Shown here: positions 55,516-63,332 of the stretch, one piece after another
Layout of the letters: each line of letters begins with the position of its first letter
Numbering within the stretch: the stretch's first letter is position 1
Assembly (NCBI GenBank): GCA_003224085.1
Contig: QHYK01000047.1
Span: 62,001-126,000, forward strand
DNA: 64,000 nucleotides
Direction: 5' to 3'
Source: Acidobacteriota bacterium
GTDB lineage: Bacteria > Acidobacteriota > Terriglobia > Acidiferrales > UBA7541
Notes under the pieces: model-generated
The model's database searches: none
Seen by the model: only the letters and a program-made list of their open reading frames with translations
Told to the model about the DNA's origin: nothing
Position numbers and translations under genes: made by a program

Positions 55516-58500
55516 GTGTCCTTTCGAATTCTTTCTGCAGCGTATTCGTTTGGCCGCACCTTAGCAGCTTTTTTGATGCTTGGAATCGTTTTTCCTGCAG
55601 CGGCGGGAGCTCAGGTGGCCGGAGGAACCATCTATGGCACCATAAGCGATCCTTCCGAGCGACTGATACCTCAAGCTCAAGTGTCTATCGCCAACGTCGC
55701 GACAGGAATTATCACCACAGTTATCACGAACTCGGACGGCTTTTTTACAGCCCCTAACCTGCTCCCGGGGGAATATGAAATCACGGTTTCCGCCAAGGGC
55801 TTTAACACCGAGGTTCGCAAAGGGATTACATTGACGGTTGGCGCGCAGCAAGTCTTCAACCTTACCCTCCATGTGGGTTCCGCAGCCAAAACAGTCGTGG
55901 AAGTAACCACGGAAGCTCCAGCAGTGCAGCTAGTTAGTTCGGACATCAGCGCTGTTGTCACTGCCAACACCGTGCGTGAACTTCCGCTGAACGGTCGAAG
56001 CTGGACGGATTTGGCCGCTTTGCAGCCCGGTGTGGATACGATTCAAACGCAGCCAAGCTTTGCCACGGGATCAGACCGCGGGAATCGGGGCTTTGGCCAG
56101 CAGCTCACCATCTCCGGCGCTCGCCCTCAGCAGAACAACTATCGTCTCGATGGCGTCAGCCTTAACGATTACGCGAATGGAGCGCCCGGCAGCGTGCTCG
56201 GGGGCAATCTTGGCGTGGATGCGATTCAGGAGTTCTCTGTTCTGACCAGCAACTATTCCGCAGAGTACGGCAAAACCTCCGGAGGCGTCGTTAATGCCAT
56301 CACGCGTTCAGGGGCGAACGCTTTTCACGGCAGCGCTTACGAGTTCCTGCGAAACAGCGCGCTGGATGCGCGCAATTTCTTTGAGGACCCGACTCAGCCA
56401 AAGGCACCCTTCAAGCGCAACCAGTTTGGCGGTGCCCTGGGTGGGCCTCTCGATAAGAGTCGTACATTCTTCTTTGCCGACTACGAAGGCGTCCGGCAAG
56501 CCAAGGGAATCGCCAATCCGGATTCCGTCCCCTCGCCCGCTGCACGAAACGGAAACCTGCAGTCAGGCCCTGTCTCAGTCGATCCCGCAGTCCAGAAGTA
56601 CCTCGCGCTCTATCCCGTTGCGCAGTGCACGGGCACCGATATCTGCAAGTTCATCTTCAACGGCAATCAGATCGTTAACGAAAATTTCGTCACCACGCGT
56701 GTGGATCACAAGTTCTCGGGAAAAGACAGCCTCTTTGGCACCTATCTCTTCGACCGGACACCATACAACTCGCCAGATTCTTTCGGAAACGTTGGACTTA
56801 ATACCCTCTCGACGAGGCAAATTGTTGCCGCCGAGGAAACACATAGTTTTGCGCCTACTTTCGTGAACGCGCTCCGATTCGGCTATAACCACGAACACGT
56901 CGACAACGACGCCAGCGTAAAGGCGCTTAATTCCGCGGCGGCGGACACGTCGCTCGGAGCGTTTTCAGGACGAGATGCAGCGGTGGTAAACGTAAACGGC
57001 GTATTGAGTGCGATGTCCGGAGGAGTAGGCGGACTCCCTACCTATTTGTATCGCTGGAATTCATTCCAGGCGTATGATGACGCATTTCTGATCCGCGGAA
57101 CTCATACGGTTAAATTCGGAGCGGCTTTCGAGCGCATGTTGCTCCAGGTCACTGCACTGACCGACCCCAACGGGATCTGGTTCTTTAATGCCGTTCCTGG
57201 CAGCAGTTGCGACGGCACCTCCTCGCCAGATTTGTGCAGTTTTCTGACCAACCAACCGGTCAAGTTTCAGGGCGGAATTGCCAGTTCGCTAACACCTCGC
57301 GATCTTCGCCAGAACATCTTTGGCACTTACCTACAGGATGACTGGCGCTGGCGTCCCTACCTGACCCTGAACCTTGGCCTACGTTACGAGATGTCGACTG
57401 TGCCCGCCGAAATCAACGAAAAGATTGCAAATCTTCGAAATCTGGCCGATCCGCTGCCGGTTTGCGGCAAGGCAGTCGCTGGGTGCTCTGGTGCTGGCCC
57501 TTTCTTTAGCAATCCCACGACTAAGAATTTCGAGCCGCGAATAGGTTTCGCCTGGGACCCGCTGCACAATGGAAGAATGGCTGTTAGAGGTGGCTCTGGG
57601 CTGTTCGATGTTCTCCCATTGCCGTATCAATTCATTCTTTTGACCACCCAATCAGCTCCTTTCTTTCAGTATACATCCCTCAAGGTTGGTGATCCCACTC
57701 TCGCTGCTCCCTTGACCTTTCCTTTGGTAAATCCCGCGGACATCACTAATAATAAACTGCGTTCCACTTATGTGGAATCGAATCCAAAACGCAATTACGT
57801 AGCCCAGTGGAATCTAAACGTGCAATATCAGCTCGCCACAAACCTGGCCGCTATGGTGGCGTACGTCGGTTCCCGTGGCGTTCATCAGCCGTTCCGCGTT
57901 GATGAAGCCAACCTGGCCCTGCCGCAAAAGACCAGTGCGGGATACCTCTGGCTGCCCAATGACTCCAACATAAACGCGAACTTCGGCTCAATTCGCGGCA
58001 TGTTTTACCAGGGAAGGTCCTATTTCAATGCTCTGGAATTGCAGCTTGCCAAGCGTCTCAGTCATGGATTCCAAGTACAAGGCACATATACCTGGGGTAA
58101 AAGTGTCGATACTAGCTCCGCGACAGTGGCCGGCGATGCCTTCGGCAATTCTATTTCCAGTCTCGATTGGTTTGACATGAGGCTGACCCGCGGGCTATCT
58201 GATTTCAATGTCGGGCGCACATTCGTACTCAACGGCACATGGCAGGTCCCGTCGGCAAAGTCCTTCTCAGGGCCAGTGCGGTGGGTTGCAGATGGCTGGG
58301 AACTTGGCACCATTCTCACGCTCAGTGACGGCGTGCCCTTTACTGCAACGTGGGGAACCGGTGGGGATCCCGCGAATACTCTGAGCAGCGACGATTTTGC
58401 CTACCCGAACCGGCTTGGCGGACCAGGGTGCAACACCCTTAGCAATCCCGGCCACCCCGAGAACTACATCAAGACGCAGTGCTTTGCCGTACCCACACCG

Positions 58501-58869
58501 CCCGACTCGTCCGCCTTTTGGCAGAACAACTGCCTCGGTCTTCCACAATGTTTCAATCTCCGGGGCAATGCCGGACGCAACATCCTGATTGGACCAGGCA
58601 TTACCAGCCTGGACTTCTCTGTTTTCAAAAACAACCATATCAGGAGAATCTCCGAAAATTTCAATGCTCAGTTCCGGGTCGAGATGTTCAATATTCTTAA
58701 TCATCCTAATTTCGCTCCTCCAGGACCAGGCGACGGCAACACTGACATCTTCGATCCCACTGGTGTATCGTTGAATCCCGCACTCGGAAACGGTGGCCTG
58801 GCGGGTGTGTTGATGCGAACGACTGTTCCGGAGAGGCAGATTCAGTTCGCTCTCAAGTTTATTTTCTAG
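55516..58869 (+). CDS. Oar-like TonB-dependent receptor (third of three)
   Basis: 1117 residues from GTG 55516 (GGAGGTG 8-14 bp before). Signal peptide ending GAQVAGG, carboxypeptidase regulatory-like domain (GTIYGTISDPSERLIPQAQV, GEYEITVSAKGF), plug-like LPLNGRSWTDLAALQPGVDT, and a barrel ending IQFALKFIF. Paralogue of the receptor at 36223. Follows its own copy of the shared operator, so probably independently induced. Confidence 0.92.
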   Translation: MSFRILSAAYSFGRTLAAFLMLGIVFPAAAGAQVAGGTIYGTISDPSERLIPQAQVSIANVATGIITTVITNSDGFFTAPNLLPGEYEITVSAKGFNTEVRKGITLTVGAQQVFNLTLHVGSAAKTVVEVTTEAPAVQLVSSDISAVVTANTVRELPLNGRSWTDLAALQPGVDTIQTQPSFATGSDRGNRGFGQQLTISGARPQQNNYRLDGVSLNDYANGAPGSVLGGNLGVDAIQEFSVLTSNYSAEYGKTSGGVVNAITRSGANAFHGSAYEFLRNSALDARNFFEDPTQPKAPFKRNQFGGALGGPLDKSRTFFFADYEGVRQAKGIANPDSVPSPAARNGNLQSGPVSVDPAVQKYLALYPVAQCTGTDICKFIFNGNQIVNENFVTTRVDHKFSGKDSLFGTYLFDRTPYNSPDSFGNVGLNTLSTRQIVAAEETHSFAPTFVNALRFGYNHEHVDNDASVKALNSAAADTSLGAFSGRDAAVVNVNGVLSAMSGGVGGLPTYLYRWNSFQAYDDAFLIRGTHTVKFGAAFERMLLQVTALTDPNGIWFFNAVPGSSCDGTSSPDLCSFLTNQPVKFQGGIASSLTPRDLRQNIFGTYLQDDWRWRPYLTLNLGLRYEMSTVPAEINEKIANLRNLADPLPVCGKAVAGCSGAGPFFSNPTTKNFEPRIGFAWDPLHNGRMAVRGGSGLFDVLPLPYQFILLTTQSAPFFQYTSLKVGDPTLAAPLTFPLVNPADITNNKLRSTYVESNPKRNYVAQWNLNVQYQLATNLAAMVAYVGSRGVHQPFRVDEANLALPQKTSAGYLWLPNDSNINANFGSIRGMFYQGRSYFNALELQLAKRLSHGFQVQGTYTWGKSVDTSSATVAGDAFGNSISSLDWFDMRLTRGLSDFNVGRTFVLNGTWQVPSAKSFSGPVRWVADGWELGTILTLSDGVPFTATWGTGGDPANTLSSDDFAYPNRLGGPGCNTLSNPGHPENYIKTQCFAVPTPPDSSAFWQNNCLGLPQCFNLRGNAGRNILIGPGITSLDFSVFKNNHIRRISENFNAQFRVEMFNILNHPNFAPPGPGDGNTDIFDPTGVSLNPALGNGGLAGVLMRTTVPERQIQFALKFIF

Positions 58870-58975
58870 GGAAAATTCGGCGAGGACCGGAACGCAAAAA
58901 TACATGCGGTCTTCGTTGCTGGTCTATTGCCGCTAGTGCCGATCGTATTTCGTGGAGTTGACCGGGACTCTTCGC

Positions 58976-60502
58976 ATGCCCCGACAAACAGTCCTTAAGC
59001 CCACGGCCATATTCGTTGGCTCTCTCATTGCACTGTTCGTTTGTGCGCTTGCACTGGTCCCTGCGATTCTTCCCGCACAAAAATCCGCTCCCCATGACGC
59101 GCTAACTCAAGCCGGAAGCTCAGCAAGTTCTTCGACTCAGCAGCCGACTCCACTGGACTTCGAAATATACCGCGCTCGTGTCGAGCCGATTTTTTTGAAG
59201 CAGCGCCCGGGCCACGCGCGCTGCTATGGGTGCCACATTCTTTCGAATCGCGCCCTTCATCTCGAAACTTTAGCGCCCGGCGCAGAAAACTGGACACTCG
59301 AACAGTCCAAGCGTAATTTTCAAAGTGTTCGGTGGCTGGTTGTGCCCGGTGACCCGTACTCCAGCCCTCTGCTCGTTCATCCTCTTGCGCCAGAGGCCGG
59401 AGGCGATGCCTTCCATTCCGGTGGCAGGCAATTTGCTTCTCAAAACGATTCGGATTGGTTGGAAATGTCGGACTGGGTTCGTGGCCCCCGTTCCGGAGTT
59501 GCGCTTGACGGAAAGCCGTTTTCTGGGGCGCGGATTTATGTCACGAATAGCGCCGGCAATACCATTGATGTGATCGACGCCGCGACAAACAAAGTGGTCC
59601 AGGTCATTCGCGGCATCGAACTGCCCCATGGCATTGGTTTTTCTCCCGACGGCGCACGCGTCTATGTCAGCAATGAATCCGAGAGCGTTCTCGATGTCGT
59701 GGACCGGAAAACTTGCGAAGTTCTGCATAAGGTCGCTCTTTCCGGCCGGCCGAATAACCTTGCCGTCACCAAGGAAGGCGGCCGCGTATTGGTAGGTATT
59801 CGGTCGGACCCCGGTGTGGTCGACGTTATTGACACCACCTCGCTCCGACGCGTCAAAAGCATTTCGGTCGACGGCAGTGCCCACAACGTTTACGTCACCC
59901 CTGACGGCAAATACGCGGTTAGTGGCTCCATCGAGGACAAAGCGGCGACTATAATCGACCTTCAGGCTGAGCAAGCTGTTGGGGAAGTGAAATTTGACCG
60001 CGGCGTGCGCCCCATGGCCTTCGAGCGCAACCCCGACGGTTCGACAGCGCGGATATTCGTCCAGCTTTCGGGTTTCAACGGATTTGCCGTCGTTGATTTC
60101 GGGAAGCGCGCGGAAGTCGCTCGCATCAATCTCCCGGATCAACCAGGCGGCTTTGGCATCGCCGAAGGCCGCACAGGCACGCCATCACACGGAATTGGAG
60201 TTGCCCCGGATGGTAAATCCTTGTGGGTCAACAGCACCTTCGCGAACGCGGTCTTCAAGTACTTACTCCCGGATTTACACCTGGCTGGCTATGTCACCTT
60301 GCCGCTAGTTCACCCGCTAGGCCCCGTGCCGACCGGCGCGGTCCCCGAGTGGATCACCTTCACGCCCGATAGCGCGGTCGTGTACATCTCCAACTCCGGA
60401 GCTGCCTCCGTTTCAGCTATTGATGCCAGGACGATGAAACCAATAGCCGAGATACCCGTCGGTGAAGTTCCGAAACGGATTAGCTCTTTGGCTCTTCCCT
60501 GA
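58976..60502 (+). CDS. Cytochrome-c-type domain fused to a YVTN beta-propeller
   Basis: About 508 residues from ATG 58976 (a GTG at 58952 is an alternative without better signal). Signal anchor (SLIALFVCALALVPAILPA), then a short domain with one heme-binding CYGCH at about 83-87 in a planctomycete-type cytochrome c context (YRARVEPIFLKQRPGHARCYGC, HPLAPEAGGDAFHSGG), then six or seven YVTN blades (IYVTNSAGNTIDVIDAATNKVVQVI, VYVSNESESVLDVVDRKT, and so on). Distal heme ligand not identified. Last gene of the rightward run. Confidence 0.85.
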   Translation: MPRQTVLKPTAIFVGSLIALFVCALALVPAILPAQKSAPHDALTQAGSSASSSTQQPTPLDFEIYRARVEPIFLKQRPGHARCYGCHILSNRALHLETLAPGAENWTLEQSKRNFQSVRWLVVPGDPYSSPLLVHPLAPEAGGDAFHSGGRQFASQNDSDWLEMSDWVRGPRSGVALDGKPFSGARIYVTNSAGNTIDVIDAATNKVVQVIRGIELPHGIGFSPDGARVYVSNESESVLDVVDRKTCEVLHKVALSGRPNNLAVTKEGGRVLVGIRSDPGVVDVIDTTSLRRVKSISVDGSAHNVYVTPDGKYAVSGSIEDKAATIIDLQAEQAVGEVKFDRGVRPMAFERNPDGSTARIFVQLSGFNGFAVVDFGKRAEVARINLPDQPGGFGIAEGRTGTPSHGIGVAPDGKSLWVNSTFANAVFKYLLPDLHLAGYVTLPLVHPLGPVPTGAVPEWITFTPDSAVVYISNSGAASVSAIDARTMKPIAEIPVGEVPKRISSLALP

Positions 60503-60614
60503 GCTCAATTCCTGCTAACAAGTTGTTAACAAGACTATGCACTCAGGCCTATTTCAGCGTACAAAACCGACGGAATCGCGCGGGAAAATCTACTACTTTA
60601 CTTGCATTTTCCAA

Positions 60615-60740
60615 CAGGTCTGCAAAACCTGCCGCAAAAACGGGTCGCTAATAGCGTCAATAGTTTACGGAGACTCAAATAGGGGTAAATAGGGGCTGCG
60701 AAGGCATTTTGGGAGGTATTTTGGGTACGGTTTTGGGTAT
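60615..60740 (+). repeat. Second attachment-like module
   Basis: Perfect stem-loop CAGGTCTGCAAAACCTG (60615-60631), an anticodon-arm sequence of tRNA-Cys without the rest of the tRNA, followed by a block matching 24572-24608 (TCAATAGTTTACGG...GTAAATAGG) and three TTTTGGG repeats at 60707, 60719 and 60731 with exact 12-bp period. Intact tRNA-Cys follows at 60811. The remainder of 60503-60947 shows no gene. Confidence 0.55.
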
Positions 60741-60810
60741 AGCCTAAGTACAAAAAATCGGGGTTTATCAAACCCTGGTGAAACCTTTATCGACCGTGCT
60801 GCTTGCCAGA

Positions 60811-60887
60811 GGTGGCGATGCCAAAGTGGTCGAGGCGTCGGCCTGCAAAGCCGATCTTAGTGGGTTCGAGTCCCACCGTCACCTCCA
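60811..60887 (+). tRNA. tRNA-Cys (GCA), type 2
   Basis: Full cloverleaf: acceptor GGTGGCG/CGTCACC (one GU), D-arm GCC...GGC, anticodon stem TCGGC/GCCGA with loop CTGCAAA, T-arm GTGGG-TTCGAGT-CCCAC, discriminator T, encoded CCA. Sequence differs widely from the type 1 gene at 24666. Its 3' half is duplicated at 24790-24838. Confidence 0.93.
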
Positions 60888-60947
60888 AAAATTTGAGTCC
60901 GGCGCGTCTGCCAGTTCCGCCACTCCGGTGTAGCTTTCGGAGGAAAG

Positions 60948-61328
60948 TTACCGTGGCTGTGCGATACTAAGCTTGTTGCGTTGTTCCTTCGTTTTCCTTT
61001 TGTGACAGTCCTGATGAACGAGTTGCAGGTTTTTGTCATCCCAACACGCCTTGATCGCTTCGAGAATTGGCAAGTCCTCGACTACGAATTCCTTCCTTGG
61101 GCGAATATGATCGACATGGTCCTTATCGCCGCATGGTCCGTTGAGACGGCTGTTCTGGTGGTAGGGAAGTGGGCAAAGGCCGTGCTGTCGCTTGAAAAGA
61201 CGCGTGCGTACCTGTCGTCCACTGCCAACGATCCACCACGGCCATGTGCGCATGCGCAACACCCGATATTGTTTTTGGGTCATGCCCAAGTCTGCGGCAG
61301 CTTGTTCTTCACGCTCCTGCCACGTCAT
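60948..61328 (-). CDS. HNH endonuclease family protein
   Basis: 126 residues. HNH/betabetaalpha-Me core: CPLPYHQN with one Cys, then DHVDHIRPRKEF, and NLQLVHQDCHKRKT with the Asn, His, Cys and His of the fold. N-terminal WQEREEQAAADLGMTQKQYRVLRMRTW could be a DNA-recognition helix. HNH genes of this size occur in phages and mobile DNA; consistent with the attachment module on the left. Confidence 0.8.
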   Translation of the reverse strand: MTWQEREEQAAADLGMTQKQYRVLRMRTWPWWIVGSGRQVRTRLFKRQHGLCPLPYHQNSRLNGPCGDKDHVDHIRPRKEFVVEDLPILEAIKACWDDKNLQLVHQDCHKRKTKEQRNKLSIAQPR

Positions 61329-61339
61329 ATGTCCTCACA

Positions 61340-61537
61340 TCACCTGGTCCGGAGTCTCTGGCAACGGCCCATAGAGCCATTCGAATCTGGACAGGTGCCA
61401 GGTCGCCGTGATAGAGCACGTTCCTTGGCGTATGCCTCCGCTTCTTCGCGGCTGTTGAACCGGGCGCGATAGGCACGGGGATTGGAGGAATAGGCGGCTA
61501 GTCGGCGCTCCCCGATGCAAAGCGTCAACCGGAGCAA
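61340..61537 (-). CDS. Possible small protein, reading frame uncertain
   Basis: The 65-residue frame starts convincingly (YRARFNSREEAEAYAKERA) but its end reads poorly, while another frame at 61335-61450 reads better near the end (TWHLSRFEWLYGPLPETPDQVM). Possibly one gene with a frameshift around 61420. 11 bp ahead of the HNH gene. Confidence 0.35.
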   Translation of the reverse strand: MLRLTLCIGERRLAAYSSNPRAYRARFNSREEAEAYAKERALSRRPGTCPDSNGSMGRCQRLRTR

Positions 61538-61549
61538 CCGGCTCCTCTT

Positions 61550-61924
61550 TTAATGTCTGAATTCTTCGAACGGCGTCATCAGACTCTTCGCCTCGGAGTC
61601 ACGAAGGAAGCGAGAGAACACTTCTACGCCGCTGCCCAACTTCTCGTCAGGGATTGCGTAAACCCGGTCCACTTTGACGAATTGCCACGAAATCAGTTCG
61701 CCCTTGTCGTTCTTGTAGGGAGCCTCACGACGAGTTGCTAGCTTTTCCGCTTCCTTCCAGGCCAACTTGTCGTCATCTGTTTCGACCAGGAAAAACTGTT
61801 CCTCCCACAAGGAGTCAGCTCTTCGTTCGCCGTCGCGTTCAGCAACCTTAAGAATTGCGGCACAGAACCACATAGCCATCTCCATCCATTGTTTCTTTTG
61901 CAGTGATTCATCACGCCACCGCAC
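61550..61924 (-). CDS. DUF4288 family protein
   Basis: 124 residues from GTG 61924; internal Met near residue 14 (61885) is an alternative. Contains WFCAAILKVAERDGE, LWEEQFFLVETDDDKLAWKEAEKLA and ISWQFVKVDRVYAI, matching the small DUF4288 family. Function unknown. Overlaps the end of the small gene upstream by 14 nt. Confidence 0.7.
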   Translation of the reverse strand: MRWRDESLQKKQWMEMAMWFCAAILKVAERDGERRADSLWEEQFFLVETDDDKLAWKEAEKLATRREAPYKNDKGELISWQFVKVDRVYAIPDEKLGSGVEVFSRFLRDSEAKSLMTPFEEFRH

Positions 61925-62078
61925 GCAACTTCAGCTTTCGGCGTTTGGCCCATCCCGCCTTAATAGCAGCCCGATGGGCAGCCGAGAGATGACGCCCTTT
62001 CAGTTTCTTCACCCCGATGCGGCTATTCCCGCTGAGCGCAGAGATTGCAGCACGTAGATTCGCTAGTTGACTCTCCAT
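61911..62078 (-). CDS. Tiny basic protein with AAHRAAIKAGWAKRRK motif
   Basis: 55 residues from ATG 62078. N-terminal helix MESQLANLRAAISAL, then basic LKGRHLSAAHRAAIKAGWAK, resembling the SAAARKKIAAAQRARWAK-type motif seen in many small DNA-binding-like bacterial proteins. Overlaps the DUF4288 start, supporting translation. Confidence 0.55.
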   Translation of the reverse strand: MESQLANLRAAISALSGNSRIGVKKLKGRHLSAAHRAAIKAGWAKRRKLKLRAVA

Positions 62079-62133
62079 GTTGTCCGCTTCTTTCGTAGCG
62101 CCTTTATCAGGTTCATCTCACTCTCCTCATCAG

Positions 62134-62289
62134 ATTGTACGGCTCTTTCGCCATTCTCTGTTTCTTTCTTATGAATCCCGGAAGTTCACCGCGTTCTTTC
62201 CGCGCCTGGGCGATGGCCTTGGCTGCATTGCTACGGCGGCGACCCGGACGAATGGTGTCCCGGCGTTCAGTGTGATGTTTGCGATTCAT
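62134..62289 (-). CDS. Tiny Arg/Lys-rich protein
   Basis: 51 residues from ATG 62289: MNRKHHTERRDTIRPGRRRS, then NAAKAIAQARKERGELPGFI and a basic tail ending VR. Its stop overlaps an ATG (ATGA) of a 16-codon frame. Likely part of the same leftward cassette. Function unknown. Confidence 0.45.
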
Positions 62290-62458
62290 CCTTCGAAGTT
62301 CGAGTAATTCGAGTTCATCGCCCTTTTCGCGACGTGTTTTACGCTGTCTGTATTCATTGCTTGGCGGTCAAGTTTGGCATTGCGTGGTGATCTAAACCCG
62401 GCTAGAAATTCCGCTCAAGTCCGCCCGGTCCCGCCACTACCTCGTGGGGGCGAAAAGA

Positions 62459-62504
62459 TGGCGATCCCGCCGAGACTTGAACTCGGAACCTAAGGGTTCG
62501 AAGC
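62459..62504 (-). pseudogene. tRNA 3' half fragment (leftward)
   Basis: Read leftward: anticodon-loop-like CTTCGAACC, T-arm CCGAG-TTCAAGT-CTCGG, acceptor CGGGATC, G, CCA. A matching 5' GATCCCG is not found. Tentatively a tRNA-Glu- or Ser-like attachment remnant. Confidence 0.45.
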
Positions 62505-62786
62505 CGTTCGATCTACTTTGCCAAATCTTGCCAGAAGAGTGGCTAATCGAACGGATTCAGCAAGTTGGGGCAAATTCCTGCGACCTGCTTTCTCCTTCCT
62601 TTATTGTTATTTGCGGCATTTTTGCCGCCGTGTTCTGCAATTTGCGTTACATTTTCGTGACAGACAGCTGACTCCGCGTCCGACTCGTGTTTGTCATTGA
62701 GCATCCGTCGGCTCTGGATTGTTTGCCGCATAGTTATTCGTTTTTCGGCGATATTGGTTCCTGCCAAATATTCCCAACCTTCGGGC

Positions 62787-62814
62787 ATGGGTTCGATTCC
62801 CATCGCCCGCTCCA
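62787..62814 (+). pseudogene. tRNA 3' end fragment (rightward)
   Basis: T-arm ATGGG-TTCGATT-CCCAT followed by CGCCCGC, T and CCA. No complete cloverleaf upstream. Another likely attachment remnant, of a different tRNA from tRNA-Cys. Confidence 0.45.
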
Positions 62815-63332
62815 TAAGTCTCGATGATTCGGTTGCCTTTATGCGGCTGAGTCGCTGAAAATACCCCAAGAAATGGCCGGTTTTGGACGCCAGATGGACG
62901 CTGCCGCCATCAATTGGACGCTTGCTTTAGCATTCTAGGCCAAGGTTTCTTGGAGGCGATCCGATGCCGGGCGCGATCTACCTTGGGAAAGGGAAAGGCG
63001 CTTGAGGAGGGACAAAACCGGGGACGTCATGGGTCGACCGAGTTGGCGATCGTCGTTTCTAGATGATCCTGGCGCGGAATTTCTTTGTGGAAAGCTGAGC
63101 ATAGGCACAAAGAAAGAAAAGAGGAGCAAAGGGAAAGAAATTGGCGGCAATCTGTCGGGAGTTTCACCACTGCTAATGCATTGCTCACTTCCTCGAATGC
63201 CAGTGAGGGGCATTTGATTTCCGAGTACGCACAAGGACTTGGTGCGTGGCCGTTGTTCACTGGAGTAAGGATTTGCCGGCAGAATCTAAAGCATGATCTG
63301 GGTTGGCATATGATACTGACTGTGCGAAAAAT

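Larger units (their letters stand above)
62290..63332. other. Gene-poor stretch with tRNA fragments
   Basis: Apart from the two tRNA fragments, I find no frame with convincing protein character in this kilobase. Short rightward frames near 63002-63336 read as low-complexity Lys/Glu sequence and were not accepted. Confidence 0.5.

Noticed and set aside
24743-60811. Single 36-kb element bounded by the two attachment modules
   Set aside because: Both modules have the same layout and direction, whereas the two ends of one element should carry different arms; tandem or independent events fit better.
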